From: Pseudohongiella spirulinae
GTDB lineage: Bacteria > Pseudomonadota > Gammaproteobacteria > Pseudomonadales > Pseudohongiellaceae
Direction of reading: 5' to 3'
DNA: 64,000 nucleotides
Assembly (NCBI RefSeq): GCF_001444425.1
Contig: NZ_CP013189.1
Coordinates: 1,488,001 to 1,552,000, forward strand
Part shown: one piece after another, positions 33,025 through 42,671 of the stretch
Layout of the letters: each line of letters begins with the position of its first letter
Position numbering within the stretch: the stretch's first letter is position 1
Made by a program: the position numbers and the translations under genes
Notes under the pieces: model-generated
Database searches by the model: none
Seen by the model: only the letters and a program-made list of their open reading frames with translations
Told to the model about the DNA's origin: nothing

Positions 33025-35715
33025 CTATATGCCGATTACCAGATGGATGGCGACCAGCTCTGGGACTGCCTGTGACAGGCAGTCGTGTAATGCCAGTGTC
33101 CGGTTTTTCAAAAAATCAATTTCTTCGGGTCTGATATTGGGGTTGCGTTGTTGTAATGCAAGTAAGCGTTTGATTTCGGTGGTCTGGGAGCTGAGCATGG
33201 TTTGACTGGCCTTTGCAATCAGGCCGGTAGCGATTTTGCCGGCAGATGACTCAGCGTCACGCAGCAGCGAGTGAATGATGCTCTGCTGCTCAGCGATCAG
33301 CTGCGCGGCAACAACCTTGTTTACTGACTTGACGCTTCGTTGAAGTTCATCCTCATCGATATTGAGTTCGGTTAATTGTTCAGTGTTATTGTGCGGAACG
33401 CTCACAGTCCAGCTGCTTTGCGTGAGGTATCGTTGTGCCTGTATGGCTGACGAAGATGTCATCTTGAGTCGGTATAGACACTGGAGCAACAGACAGCCCT
33501 CAGGCAACATCTTGCTTCCGGAAACGCAGGCTTTGCCCAGTGGGTCAGTCAGAGTCAGGTCATAGGCGCCCAGAATCATCGGGTGCTGCCAGTTCAAAAA
33601 AGCCCGATCTTCACGGAGCAGGGCGCACTGGCGGTCGAAGCAGGCTTCAATGCCGTCATCCGCCAGACCCGGGAAGCAAGGTATCAGCATATCCTCGCTG
33701 GGTACGATACTCAGGCTGCCGTCACTGTTCGTCTCATGATGGATATTAAACTGGTCAAGCAGGGTGATCATCCAGGGCTTGAGGTCGCACTGTTGTTCAA
33801 AAGCGACAATTTGTTGTTTTATGGTCGCCGCTTTTTGTGCATCAAAGGAATTGAGCTCCAGCAGGCGGTCACGTCCCTTTTCAAGATTTGCTACCAAGGT
33901 GGCGCGTTGTTGGCAGACTTTTTCAAGCAAGGCCTGAAAGCCCGGCTCTTTCATCGTTTCCGGGCGTTCGATAAAGCCGGCAAGTTCGCAAGCATGCTCC
34001 TGCCACAGCCGAAATGCGGCAGGAGACACTTGCTCGAAAGCATCAAGTCCCTGCTGGTACCATCTGAAAAGCACCTCTTGCGCGCTACCTCTAAGGTAGG
34101 GCACATGAACACTGATGTGTGTCTTCTGCCCAATGCGGTCGAGCCTTCCTATGCGCTGCTCCAGCAACTCAGGATTTTCCGGAAGGTCAAATAAAACCAG
34201 ATGGCGGCAAAATTGAAAATTGCGTCCTTCGCTGCCAATCTCTGAGCAGATCAACACTTTGCCGGGATTATCAGTATCAGCAAAATAGGCTGCGGCGCGG
34301 TCACGCTCCAGCAGGTTCATGCCACGATGGAAGGCGCTGCAGGCGATACCGGCGCGCCGCCGAAGATACTTCTCCAGTGCGATGACACTTGCATCCTCTG
34401 TGCAGATCAGCAGGACCTTTTCACGCTCCGGCAGGTTTGAAATCCAGTCGACAAGCCATCGCACCCGAGCATCATCGGTCATCTCCTCTGGGTTGATGCT
34501 GGTGGCGTCTAATGCGTAGCTGAACAGGCTGCGTCCCGGAAAACCCTTTAACGCACGACGGGTGTTGCGAAACAGAATGCGGCCGGTACCAGCCTGATCC
34601 AAAAGCTCTCGAGTCAGTATTCGTGACTGTTCTCCGGCTGGCAGCTTGTTTATTCGTTGAACCAGGTGCTGGTAATCGGACTGTTCTTGTTCGAACTGAC
34701 TGAAGCTACTGAAGCGGGAGGGATCAAGCAATTGCAACAGTCGAAAATGGCGTTGCATTCCCAGTTGTTCCGGGGTTGCGGTCAGCAACAACAGCCCTTT
34801 GCTTGTCTGGCCGAGTTGCTGCAGTGGATTGTCTGAATCGAGTTCGGCGCGATGTGCCTCATCAACGATACATAAATCCCAGCCTGCTTCACTGGCAGCA
34901 CTGGCCCATTCAGGCTGCGTTTCCAGCAGATTATACGAGGTCAGGACCAGCTGCGATGTCAGAAAAGGGTTTAGCCCGGTTCCGTCGCTGAGCGCCTGAC
35001 AGCGCCCGGCATCGAGAATAGAAAAGTGCAGATTAAATCGTCTGAGCATCTCCACCATCCATTGGTTGATCAGCGGTTCAGGCGTGATGATCAGGACTCG
35101 TTTAACCAGTCCGCTGACAAGCTGGTGCTGCATGATCAGGCCGGCTTCGATGGTTTTTCCCAGACCCACCTCGTCAGCCAGCATGACGCGAGGAGCATGG
35201 CGAGTGGCAACCTCACTGGCGATGTAGAGCTGATGGGGAATAAGCTCAACTCTGGCGCTCGTCAGTCCGGTCAGGCCGCTTGCATGGGCTTCAGCAAACA
35301 ATCTGAGTGCCTGTTGTTTCAGATAAAACCACTGGTGGCTGCCCAATTGGCCGCTGAACAGGCGCTCTTTTGGGCTGTTAGTGCCCAGGGTGTCCGGCAA
35401 TAGCGATTCAGGCAGTCGGCGAGTAAGGTGCTCAGGGTGCTCCAACTGATAGATGTAGGTGTGATCAGGGGTTTCGTCGACAAGCACAACGGTATACTGC
35501 TCGTTTTGCTTGCCCAAGAGCAGTTGGTCGCCTGTATGCAGGCGCAGGCGGCTGAGCGGGGCATTGGCCGTGGCGTATTGGCGGGTTTGAGCGCTTGCCC
35601 TGAAGGCTACAGTGATTGTCCTGTGCCCAACTTCAGTAATAATGCCAAGTCCGAGTTCCGGCTCTGTGTCGCTGATCCAGCGCTGATTCATTGCGAAAAA
35701 AAGGTTGTTGCTCAT
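33025..35715 (-). CDS. rapA: RNA polymerase-associated ATPase RapA
   Basis: An 896-residue Swi2/Snf2 ATPase that binds RNA polymerase and recycles it after termination. The N-terminal region (about 1-110) is the Tudor-like RapA part. Walker A is DEVGLGKTIEAG (181-192), the DEAH box is VDEAHRAELD, and the helicase C-domain shows ICSEIGSEGRNFQFCRHLV and QRIGRLDRIGQ. It is about 70 residues shorter than the E. coli protein (968), with no obvious loss of motif. Its start overlaps the ylqF stop by four bases (ATGA), so the two are translationally coupled. Confidence 0.95.
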   Translation of the reverse strand: MSNNLFFAMNQRWISDTEPELGLGIITEVGHRTITVAFRASAQTRQYATANAPLSRLRLHTGDQLLLGKQNEQYTVVLVDETPDHTYIYQLEHPEHLTRRLPESLLPDTLGTNSPKERLFSGQLGSHQWFYLKQQALRLFAEAHASGLTGLTSARVELIPHQLYIASEVATRHAPRVMLADEVGLGKTIEAGLIMQHQLVSGLVKRVLIITPEPLINQWMVEMLRRFNLHFSILDAGRCQALSDGTGLNPFLTSQLVLTSYNLLETQPEWASAASEAGWDLCIVDEAHRAELDSDNPLQQLGQTSKGLLLLTATPEQLGMQRHFRLLQLLDPSRFSSFSQFEQEQSDYQHLVQRINKLPAGEQSRILTRELLDQAGTGRILFRNTRRALKGFPGRSLFSYALDATSINPEEMTDDARVRWLVDWISNLPEREKVLLICTEDASVIALEKYLRRRAGIACSAFHRGMNLLERDRAAAYFADTDNPGKVLICSEIGSEGRNFQFCRHLVLFDLPENPELLEQRIGRLDRIGQKTHISVHVPYLRGSAQEVLFRWYQQGLDAFEQVSPAAFRLWQEHACELAGFIERPETMKEPGFQALLEKVCQQRATLVANLEKGRDRLLELNSFDAQKAATIKQQIVAFEQQCDLKPWMITLLDQFNIHHETNSDGSLSIVPSEDMLIPCFPGLADDGIEACFDRQCALLREDRAFLNWQHPMILGAYDLTLTDPLGKACVSGSKMLPEGCLLLQCLYRLKMTSSSAIQAQRYLTQSSWTVSVPHNNTEQLTELNIDEDELQRSVKSVNKVVAAQLIAEQQSIIHSLLRDAESSAGKIATGLIAKASQTMLSSQTTEIKRLLALQQRNPNIRPEEIDFLKNRTLALHDCLSQAVPELVAIHLVIGI

Positions 35716-36551
35716 TGTGTACGACTTTCTTCAGGCGGTTGTTCCAGGGTCAGTGGTCCCAATTTTCCTTCGCGGAAATCGTGCAGCAGTATTTCTGAGA
35801 CCCGGTGCCAGTCGACGCCGTAACGCCCACGACAGGCGCGCCGTTCAGCCAGTTCGGTCATAAACTGTTCTGCGCTGTCCGGAAGCTGCTGGAAGCCATA
35901 GCGCCGTTTCAGTGCTTCGGGGTAATCTCGCAACAGGAATTCGGCAGCTTCCATCGCAACATCCTCAAAGACGATTGCAGTGTTGCGAATTGCACCGGCA
36001 GCGGCCAGTCGATAGGCTGCCGCCTGATCTTCCAGTCGAGGCCACAACACGCCGGGAGTGTCAAACAAGTACCATTGGTCGTTCAATTTCACCCGTTGCT
36101 GGTTTTTGGTTACCGCAGGTTCGTTACCTGTTTTGGCCAATTTTCGTCCGGCTATCTGATTCATGAGTGTTGACTTGCCGACATTGGGGATGCCAGCGAT
36201 TACTGCTGTATATTTCCGTTTTTCCGTCGTGACAAGTTTTTGGCAGGCGGCCAGTATCAGTTGAGTGCTGAGCAGGCTGTTTTTGCCATTGGCGAGCGCC
36301 CGGCTGCCAGGCTGGCTGTTCAGATAACGCACCCAGTTGGCGGTGGAAGCGGGATCGGCCAGGTCACTTTTATTCAGGATATGCAGGCAGGGTTTGTGAT
36401 GTTGACGGCGCATTTTATGCAGCAGGGGGTTGCTGCTGGCGGACGGCATGCGGGCATCGAGTACTTCGATGATCACGTCTATCTGTTGAATCAGTTTGGC
36501 CAATTCTTTATTGGCCTTGAACATGTGTCCGGGATACCAGGCAATAGTCAT
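35712..36551 (-). CDS. ylqF: Ribosome biogenesis GTPase YlqF/RbgA
   Basis: A 279-residue circularly permuted GTPase that helps 50S subunit assembly. The order of motifs is permuted as expected: NKSD (G4) at 60-63 precedes GIPNVGKST (G1, 120-128), then DTPG (G3). The start WYPGHM is the family hallmark, so I chose the ATG at 36551 rather than an upstream one that adds 43 unrelated residues. The ribosome binding site is weak. It is the first gene of a leftward operon with rapA and the M16C peptidase. Confidence 0.95.
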   Translation of the reverse strand: MTIAWYPGHMFKANKELAKLIQQIDVIIEVLDARMPSASSNPLLHKMRRQHHKPCLHILNKSDLADPASTANWVRYLNSQPGSRALANGKNSLLSTQLILAACQKLVTTEKRKYTAVIAGIPNVGKSTLMNQIAGRKLAKTGNEPAVTKNQQRVKLNDQWYLFDTPGVLWPRLEDQAAAYRLAAAGAIRNTAIVFEDVAMEAAEFLLRDYPEALKRRYGFQQLPDSAEQFMTELAERRACRGRYGVDWHRVSEILLHDFREGKLGPLTLEQPPEESRTQ

Positions 36552-36659
36552 GCTTATAAAATCTGTATCTGGGGTGAATAGGGCTGGCTGAACTCTGGCA
36601 GACAGGGGCACCGCGCCGGGGCGCATCATACCATGGTTGATCGTTGCCGCATGAAGGTA

Positions 36660-36668
36660 TGCTATACT
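36660..36668 (+). promoter_or_regulatory. Extended -10 promoter of bolA
   Basis: TGCTATACT is an extended -10 element 66 bases before the bolA ATG at 36734. It also argues against an earlier in-frame ATG at 36644, which would be upstream of the transcript start. Confidence 0.5.
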
Positions 36669-36733
36669 GCCCGATATCAAGATGTTATTCAGTTAGCAGA
36701 TTCTGGAATAATTCGACAGGTGGTTCGTCAATT

Positions 36734-37054
36734 ATGGCTAATATGCAGCAAATTATCCGTCAGAAAATGGTTGCCGGTTTTTCGCCCGGACATCTTGAGA
36801 TCGAAAATGAAAGCCATAAGCACAGTGGCCCGGCTACTGAGTCGCATTTTAAACTGACTGTTGTGTCGGCCAAATTTGAGGGGCTCCGGCCTGTGGCTCG
36901 GCATCAGCTGGTATATCAGACCCTGGCTGACGAGTTGGGTGCAGGAGGTGTTCATGCGCTATCGATGCATCTGTACACCGACGCTGAATGGGCGCAAACT
37001 GACCATCAGGTGCCACTTTCTCCGGATTGCCGCGGCGGCAGTCTGGCCGGATAA
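36734..37054 (+). CDS. bolA: BolA family protein
   Basis: A 106-residue BolA-like protein. These proteins pair with monothiol glutaredoxins to handle [2Fe-2S] clusters, and some act as stress or morphology regulators. HFKLTVVSAKFEGLRPVARHQLVY matches the core helix-turn region with the conserved R-HQ-V pattern, and a conserved His (GGVHALSMHLYT) ends the fold. The start at 36734 has CAGGTGG upstream and a promoter element before it. The grxD partner gene is in this window but not adjacent. Confidence 0.93.
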   Translation: MANMQQIIRQKMVAGFSPGHLEIENESHKHSGPATESHFKLTVVSAKFEGLRPVARHQLVYQTLADELGAGGVHALSMHLYTDAEWAQTDHQVPLSPDCRGGSLAG

Positions 37055-37230
37055 AGCTTGTCAGTTGGCAAAAATTCCGTTATTGTGCCGCCCAACTGCA
37101 CTGTTCAGTTTAGATTTTTTGAGAGTAAAACAATAATTATCAATACCTTAAGGTGGCTGACCTGAATGCCGCTGCAACGTGACAAAGACCGGCAAAAGCT
37201 TCGCCTGGTAATAGATACAGAGGAATGATA

Positions 37231-38085
37231 ATGATGCTTGATTTACTCCGACATCCCCGATTACCCGTTCTTGCGCGGGCAGGCATGGTTGGCGTACTGG
37301 CTGCCTTCACATTCACTGCCTTCGCTCAATATCGTCAGTCCGGCAATCTGCTGGAAGAGTTGAATCTTGACGAGCTGGTATCACAGGACGACTCTGCGTC
37401 CGAGTCCGTCGTAACATCAGAGTTACCGGATTTTGAATCCTACGGTGATATCGACGTCCGTAAAGCGGCATTCTTCGAATTCCTGGCTGGCTACGTGCAG
37501 GATGAGAACGCCGCCATTCGTGCCAAGCGCGAAGAATTGCTGCCCATGTGGGAGGTGGTCAAGAGCAGTCAGCCTCTGTCCTCCACCGAGCGGGCGCGTT
37601 TGCAGGCCATCGCGTCAGAGTATCGGCTGGCTGACGCAGAAATGACGGAATATGAGTTAGTGAGGGAATTAATCAGGCGCGTCGATGTCTTGCCGGCCTC
37701 CCTGGTGCTGGCACAGGCTGCCAATGAATCCGGCTGGGGAATGTCGCGTTTTGCGCGGCAAGGGAACAACATCTTCGGGCAGTGGTGTTTCGATGAAGGT
37801 TGTGGCCTGGTTCCTGAGCGCCGGGGTGGCGATGCCAGTCATGAGGTGCGTGCCTTTGCTTCTGTTGAGGCGTCGGTCAAGGCATACTTTCGCAACATCA
37901 ATACACATCGCAGCTATGAAGATTTGCGGGTGCTCAGGGAAGCAATGCGCATGCAGGATATGCCGCTCGACTCCATGGTGCTGGCTCGCGGACTGACCGG
38001 CTATTCAGAGCGCGGGCAGGCCTATGTGTCAGAATTGCAGGATATTATCCGCATTAACCAGTTAAAGTACCGGGATAACTCCTAG
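37231..38085 (+). CDS. Bax-like glucosaminidase domain protein
   Basis: A 284-residue exported protein with a hydrophobic N-terminal signal or anchor (about 12-35, ending TFTAFAQ). The C-terminal half is a GH73-type glucosaminidase/lysozyme-like domain: LVLAQAANESGWGMSRFA holds the likely catalytic Glu, followed by GNNIFGQWCF and VKAYFRNINTHRSY. It resembles Bax and the hydrolase domain of FlgJ and would cleave peptidoglycan glycan strands. I chose the ATG at 37231, seven bases after AGAGGA. The 3' end overlaps the convergent deacetylase gene by four bases. Confidence 0.88.
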   Translation: MMLDLLRHPRLPVLARAGMVGVLAAFTFTAFAQYRQSGNLLEELNLDELVSQDDSASESVVTSELPDFESYGDIDVRKAAFFEFLAGYVQDENAAIRAKREELLPMWEVVKSSQPLSSTERARLQAIASEYRLADAEMTEYELVRELIRRVDVLPASLVLAQAANESGWGMSRFARQGNNIFGQWCFDEGCGLVPERRGGDASHEVRAFASVEASVKAYFRNINTHRSYEDLRVLREAMRMQDMPLDSMVLARGLTGYSERGQAYVSELQDIIRINQLKYRDNS

Positions 38086-39158
38086 TCCGCATTGCCGGGC
38101 GTTGATCGCGTCCAGAATTTGTTATACCAGTAGTACCGATTGCTCCCTCGCTGAGGGGCGGTGCAGATGTAGCCAAATCGGCGCATGCTGAACTCCTGAT
38201 CCTGTCCGGGCTGAATTCTGAAGTGCACCGCTTCGCGGTCGATCCATTCCAACTCCAGAGCCTGTCCACCCGCATAACAACCCAGCTGATTGACGTTAAA
38301 ATCGCCGGCTAACTGCAGAGTGACGGCAGGTCGGGTACTGTCGGTCATAGGTGACACCGGATCCACTTCCAGCACCTGGAATGCAAGTGAATTCAATTTG
38401 GTGGCGGCTGACTCAATATCGGCATAAAAACCGGCCAGCGGATATCGTGGCAGAGCAGCAAAATCTGAGTAGTAACCAACAGCGCCGGAATTCTGTGCCA
38501 GGGCTGTAAATCCCAGTTCCGTGACCATATTGCGAATCTCGGTGTCATACTCGCCGTAAGGGTAGGCGAGAATCTTGTGAGATTGACCGGTTTCTTCATG
38601 TATGCGCTGTTCGGCCTGCAGAAGCTCCTGTTGCAGTCTTTGCAGGCGCTGTGCATTGTTTTCCCCGGGTAATGCGTCGACCATGTGCGGATGGTGAACC
38701 ATGTGATTGGCGATAATGACTCCATCATCGGCCAGTTCGCGGATCTGGTCCCAGTTCAGGTAACCGTTCTGGTTGTCGTCAACCGGTTGCGTGCTGACAA
38801 ACAGGCTCATCGGGAAGCCAAATTCTTTCAGCATTGGCCAGGCGGTTGAGTGGATGGACTCATAGGCGTCGTCAAATGTCAGTACGGCGACTTTCTCTGG
38901 CATTGGCTGTCGATTTCTCAGGGCCTCCAGCGTCCGGTCCAGAGGCCATACGGCGAAATCGTTGTCCCGCAGATATTCAAGCTGTGTGCGAAGCTCAGCA
39001 GGAGTCAGGCTGGTTGACCTTGGTGTACTTTCCGATACGTGATGATAAATGGTGATAACGGCATGCTGTGCTTGAGCGACTGGCGCGCTGAGTGCCAGAG
39101 CCAGGCTTGAAAATCCGATACACTGCCTGAGTAAATTGAAGGGAGGTTTCTGCGTCAT
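38082..39158 (-). CDS. Secreted polysaccharide deacetylase (CE4)
   Basis: A 358-residue protein with an N-terminal signal peptide (cleavage near VAQA-QH). The NodB/CE4 deacetylase domain has LTFDDAYES (Asp96, Asp97) and NHMVHHPH, giving the metal triad Asp97, His152 and His156. The usual Ser before the first His is Asn here. It would remove N-acetyl groups from peptidoglycan or another polysaccharide in the envelope. Residues from about 250 on form an extra domain with no clear match. It lies next to a glucosaminidase gene, which supports a cell wall role. Confidence 0.88.
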   Translation of the reverse strand: MTQKPPFNLLRQCIGFSSLALALSAPVAQAQHAVITIYHHVSESTPRSTSLTPAELRTQLEYLRDNDFAVWPLDRTLEALRNRQPMPEKVAVLTFDDAYESIHSTAWPMLKEFGFPMSLFVSTQPVDDNQNGYLNWDQIRELADDGVIIANHMVHHPHMVDALPGENNAQRLQRLQQELLQAEQRIHEETGQSHKILAYPYGEYDTEIRNMVTELGFTALAQNSGAVGYYSDFAALPRYPLAGFYADIESAATKLNSLAFQVLEVDPVSPMTDSTRPAVTLQLAGDFNVNQLGCYAGGQALELEWIDREAVHFRIQPGQDQEFSMRRFGYICTAPQRGSNRYYWYNKFWTRSTPGNAD

Positions 39159-39223
39159 TCACCGGTACCTGCGTTGCCAACTAGGAAGTGAGTCTGATCT
39201 TAACTTATCTGCTTAGGTTTTTC

Positions 39224-39252
39224 TTTATGCATTCAGGGTTTTGTGGTATAAA
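39224..39252 (+). promoter_or_regulatory. Candidate rpsB promoter
   Basis: TATAAA (39247-39252) is followed by a GC-rich discriminator ATGCGCGCGC, typical of stringently controlled ribosomal promoters. The -35 (TTTATG, 17 bp upstream) is weak. The start would fall near 39260, leaving a leader of about 160 bases. Confidence 0.5.
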
Positions 39253-39259
39253 TGCGCGC

Positions 39260-39420
39260 GCTGAACGAGGGGGCTTTGCAGTTTTCCTGTTCGGTAGCTA
39301 TATCAATTAATGTCACACACGTACCGGCACATGAATCCTGGGTGCCCGATCAGAGTTGAATCTGTAAGGGTTGGATCATGGGGTGCGTGGAGGCCTAACC
39401 CGTCATAGAAGGTAAAGATC
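39260..39420 (+). promoter_or_regulatory. rpsB leader RNA, possible S2 autoregulatory element
   Basis: The gap before rpsB holds no gene. It can form a small stem GGCAC/GTGCC (39326-39346) and a longer-range pairing GGGTT/AACCC (39368-39401) that brackets the run just before the ribosome binding site GAAGGT. In gammaproteobacteria S2 represses rpsB-tsf through a conserved leader of about this length. Assignment here rests on position, length and these pairings, not on an alignment. Confidence 0.45.
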
Positions 39421-40200
39421 ATGACTGCAGTATCCATGAAGGACATGCTGAAAGCTGGCGTTCATTTCGGACACCAGACCCGTTATTGGAATCCGAAGAT
39501 GAAGCCTTATATCTTTGGTGCCCGCAACAAGATTCATATCATCAACCTGGAGCACACCGTTCCAGCCTTTAACGAAGCGCTGGCTGCCATTCAGAGCCTG
39601 GCGTCGCGCAACAAGAAAATTCTGTTTGTTGGCACTAAGCGTGCTGCTGGTAAAATCATCAAGGAGCAGGCGCAGCGCGCTGGCATGCCTTATGTTGATC
39701 ATCGCTGGCTGGGTGGCATGCTGACCAACTACAAGACGATTCGCGGCTCAATCAAGCGTCTGCGTGATCTGGAAGCTCAGGAGTCTGATGGTACCCTGGA
39801 CAGACTGACCAAAAAAGAAGCATTAATGCTGCGTCGCAGCAAAGAGAAGCTGGAGCGCAGCATCGGTGGTATCAAAGATATGGCTGGCTTGCCTGATGCA
39901 CTTTTTGTGATTGACGTGGATCACGAGCGCATTGCAATTACTGAAGCTAACAGTTTGCGTATCCCTGTTATCGGTGTGGTAGATACCAACAGCAATCCTG
40001 ATGGCATTGACTACCCGATTCCGGGCAATGATGATGCGATTCGTGCGATCGAGCTTTATGCAAGTGCTGTTGCTGATGCCTGTCTCGCTGGCAAAACGCA
40101 GGGCAATCAAGTGGGTGACAGTGACTTCGTCGAAGTTGCCGATGAGCCGGCAGTCAACGCTGCTCCGCAAGCAGCAGAGCAAAGCGACGCATCAGCCTGA
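39421..40200 (+). CDS. rpsB: 30S ribosomal protein S2
   Basis: A 259-residue S2 protein of the small subunit. The start [20 protein letters not shown] and the internal [14 protein letters not shown] and [20 protein letters not shown] are family signatures. The C-terminal 30 residues are Ala-rich and variable. GAAGGT precedes the ATG at good spacing. It heads the translation genes, with a terminator-like hairpin before tsf. Confidence 0.98.
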   Translation: MTAVSMKDMLKAGVHFGHQTRYWNPKMKPYIFGARNKIHIINLEHTVPAFNEALAAIQSLASRNKKILFVGTKRAAGKIIKEQAQRAGMPYVDHRWLGGMLTNYKTIRGSIKRLRDLEAQESDGTLDRLTKKEALMLRRSKEKLERSIGGIKDMAGLPDALFVIDVDHERIAITEANSLRIPVIGVVDTNSNPDGIDYPIPGNDDAIRAIELYASAVADACLAGKTQGNQVGDSDFVEVADEPAVNAAPQAAEQSDASA

Positions 40201-40265
40201 TGATGCCGGGTGCCCGGCTGCCCGCTGCGGGTATCCGCATCCTGATGACAATCTCCGGTTGAAAG

Positions 40266-40288
40266 AAAGGGGCGACGCCCCTTTTTTT
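40266..40288 (+). terminator. Intrinsic terminator between rpsB and tsf
   Basis: AAAGGGGC/GCCCCTTT forms an eight-pair stem with loop GAC and is followed by four further Ts (seven in total). It lies 66 bases after the rpsB stop and 48 before tsf. It probably reduces tsf relative to rpsB expression, as described for E. coli. Confidence 0.8.
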
Positions 40289-40335
40289 CAACGTATTTTT
40301 AGTGTTTTAGAAATCGATTATTTGAGGCGTTAGTT

Positions 40336-41214
40336 ATGGCAAATATAACCGCAGGTATGGTCAAAGAGCTCCGTGAGCGCACCGGACTGGGCATGATGGA
40401 CTGCAAAAAAGCATTGGTGGAAGCCGATGGTGATATGGAAAAGGCAATTGAAGACCTGCGAAAGTCCAGTGGTCTCAAAGCAGCCAAAAAAGCCGGTCGT
40501 ACTGCAGCAGAAGGTGTGGTAATCACCCGTGTGGCTGACGATGGCAGCTACGCTGTGGTCGTTGAAGTTAATAGTGAAACAGACTTTGTGGCGCGCGATG
40601 ATAATTTCCTCGCCTTTGCCAACAAGGCCGCTGATACTGCGTTTGCCGGTAAGCAGTCTGATGTTGCAGAGCTGCTGGCAGGCGGACTGGAAGCCGAGCG
40701 GGAAGCGCTGGTGCAGAAAATTGGCGAGAACATCAATCTGCGTCGTATTCAGGTCGTTGAAGCGCCGGCTGGCGGGTTGGTAGATGCCTATGTCCACAGT
40801 AATAACCGTATAGCTGTCCTGGTTGCCCTGACAACTGCCGAAGCAGACCTGGCTCGTGATGTGGCGATGCACGTGGCGGCAGTAAATCCGATGGTCGTGC
40901 GTGCTGACGATGTGCCTCAGGAAGTACTGGATAAAGAGCGGGAAATCTTTACCGCACAAGCGGCGGAAAGCGGCAAGCCTGCAGAGATTATCGCCAAGAT
41001 GATCGAGGGTCGTATCCGTAAGTATGTGTCTGAAATCACGCTGCTTGAGCAGGCATTTGTCAAGGACCCTGATCAGACAGTTGCTGCATTGCTAAAGAAA
41101 GCGGGTGCGGATATTGTAGGCTTTGTACGTTACGAAGTGGGCGAGGGCATCGAGAAAGAAGTTGTCGACTTTGCTGAGGAAGTTGCAGCTCAGGCCGCCG
41201 CTGCCAAGAAATAA
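40336..41214 (+). CDS. tsf: Elongation factor Ts
   Basis: A 292-residue guanine-nucleotide exchange factor that recharges EF-Tu. The N-terminal [21 protein letters not shown] and the central [18 protein letters not shown] are the two PROSITE-type signatures. The length is usual for proteobacteria. GAGGCG precedes the ATG. It is followed by a 127-base gap with two hairpins before pyrH. Confidence 0.98.
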   Translation: MANITAGMVKELRERTGLGMMDCKKALVEADGDMEKAIEDLRKSSGLKAAKKAGRTAAEGVVITRVADDGSYAVVVEVNSETDFVARDDNFLAFANKAADTAFAGKQSDVAELLAGGLEAEREALVQKIGENINLRRIQVVEAPAGGLVDAYVHSNNRIAVLVALTTAEADLARDVAMHVAAVNPMVVRADDVPQEVLDKEREIFTAQAAESGKPAEIIAKMIEGRIRKYVSEITLLEQAFVKDPDQTVAALLKKAGADIVGFVRYEVGEGIEKEVVDFAEEVAAQAAAAKK

Positions 41215-41244
41215 GAGTCAGATCCGAACTGTCCGTGATCTGAG

Positions 41245-41306
41245 CGTCCGGAGCCAGCCATTGCTGGTTTGCTCCGGACGACCCCGGGTCAGTATCGTTG
41301 CTGACC
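41245..41306 (+). repeat. Two tandem hairpins in the tsf-pyrH gap
   Basis: CGTCCGGAGC (41245-41254) pairs with GCTCCGGACG (41271-41280) over ten bases and encloses an inner CAGC/GCTG stem. A second stem GGTCAG/CTGACC (41287-41306) follows after six bases. Neither is followed by a T-run, so they are unlikely to be simple intrinsic terminators. They may stabilise or process the rpsB-tsf message or affect pyrH expression. Confidence 0.55.
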
Positions 41307-41341
41307 TGTTACTGAATACTTAGCAAGCAGAGACCAGAGCA

Positions 41342-42079
41342 ATGGCCAAATCAGATAAAAAGTATAAGCGTATTTTACTGAAACTGAGCGGCGAAGCACT
41401 GATGGGTGATGCTGAATTTGGCATTGATCCCAAAGTGCTGGACAGAATGGCCGTTGAGGTGGGGCAGTTGGTTGGCCTGGGTGTTGAGATTGGCATGGTC
41501 ATCGGCGGTGGTAACCTGTTTCGAGGCTCCGCTTTGCATGCCGCCGGCATGGAAAGGGTAACCGGTGATCATATGGGTATGCTGGCGACAGTGATGAACG
41601 CCCTGGCTATGCGTGATGCGCTGGAGCGGGCCGGTATTTCAACCCGGGTAATGTCAGCGATTCCCATGAGCGGTGTCGTAGAACACTATGACAGGCGCGC
41701 TGCCATGCGACATTTGCGCAATGGTGATGTGGTCATTTTTGCGGCGGGTACCGGCAATCCATTCTTTACAACTGACTCGGCAGCCTGTCTGCGCGGCATT
41801 GAGATCGATGCTCAGTTGATTCTCAAGGCAACAAAGGTCGATGGTGTTTACTCCGCAGACCCAATGCGGGTTCCTGATGCGGTCAAGTTTGAATATCTCA
41901 CCTACGATGAAGTGCTTGATAAAAAGCTGGGTGTCATGGATCTGACAGCAATATGTCTGGTTCGTGATCATGACATTCCGGTATGTGTGTTTAATATGCA
42001 AAAACCCGGCTCGCTGCTTAATAATGTGATGGGTACGACTGACGGAACATTGATCGGAGTTGTCCGCACGGACGACTGA
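41342..42079 (+). CDS. pyrH: UMP kinase
   Basis: A 245-residue hexameric enzyme of the amino acid kinase fold that phosphorylates UMP to [29 protein letters not shown] and the later [13 protein letters not shown] (nucleotide binding) are diagnostic. It is usually activated by GTP and inhibited by UTP. It sits in the conserved tsf-pyrH-frr order and starts 14 bases before frr's upstream region. Confidence 0.98.
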   Translation: MAKSDKKYKRILLKLSGEALMGDAEFGIDPKVLDRMAVEVGQLVGLGVEIGMVIGGGNLFRGSALHAAGMERVTGDHMGMLATVMNALAMRDALERAGISTRVMSAIPMSGVVEHYDRRAAMRHLRNGDVVIFAAGTGNPFFTTDSAACLRGIEIDAQLILKATKVDGVYSADPMRVPDAVKFEYLTYDEVLDKKLGVMDLTAICLVRDHDIPVCVFNMQKPGSLLNNVMGTTDGTLIGVVRTDD

Positions 42080-42093
42080 CAGAGGCTAATTGA

Positions 42094-42651
42094 ATGATAA
42101 ACGAGACGATTAAAGACGCAGAAGAACGCATGGCTAAATCCATGCAGTCACTGGAGATGGCCTTTAACAAAATCCGCACAGGCCGTGCTCACCCCAGCAT
42201 CCTTGATTCGGTAATGGTCAGTTATTACGGTGCCGATACACCACTGAATCAGCTGGCTAATATCACAGTAGAGGAAGGCCGCCTGTTGGTGGTGTCGCCA
42301 TGGGAGCGCCCGTTGATCGGTGAAATTGAAAAAGCCATCATGAAATCTGACCTGGGTCTCAATCCGTCCAATAATGGCGAGTCCATTCGTGTTCCCATGC
42401 CAGCATTGACCGAAGAAACGCGACGCGAATATACCAAGCAGGCTAAAGCGGAAGCTGAAAACGCGCGTGTGGCTATTCGCAATATCAGACGTGATGCAAA
42501 CAGCACGTTCAAGGATTTGCTCAAAGATAAAGAAATCAGCGAGGACGAGCAGCGCAAAGCCGAAGACCGAATTCAGAAACTGACTGATAAGTATATTGCG
42601 GCGGTCGAAGCGGCTTACGGTGATAAAGAAAAAGACTTGTTGTCGATCTGA
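42094..42651 (+). CDS. frr: Ribosome recycling factor
   Basis: A 185-residue tRNA-shaped protein that splits the post-termination ribosome with EF-G. The three-helix domain is recognisable by [15 protein letters not shown] near the N-terminus and [20 protein letters not shown] near the C-terminus. The length equals that of E. coli RRF. The gap to pyrH is 14 bases, so the two are co-transcribed. Confidence 0.98.
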   Translation: MINETIKDAEERMAKSMQSLEMAFNKIRTGRAHPSILDSVMVSYYGADTPLNQLANITVEEGRLLVVSPWERPLIGEIEKAIMKSDLGLNPSNNGESIRVPMPALTEETRREYTKQAKAEAENARVAIRNIRRDANSTFKDLLKDKEISEDEQRKAEDRIQKLTDKYIAAVEAAYGDKEKDLLSI

Positions 42652-42671
42652 TAACTTTCCCGGATCTGTTT

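Noticed and set aside
37100-37220. Fur-type operator in the gap before the glucosaminidase gene
   Set aside because: The CAATAATTATCAAT stretch has too few matches to a Fur box and no iron-related gene follows.
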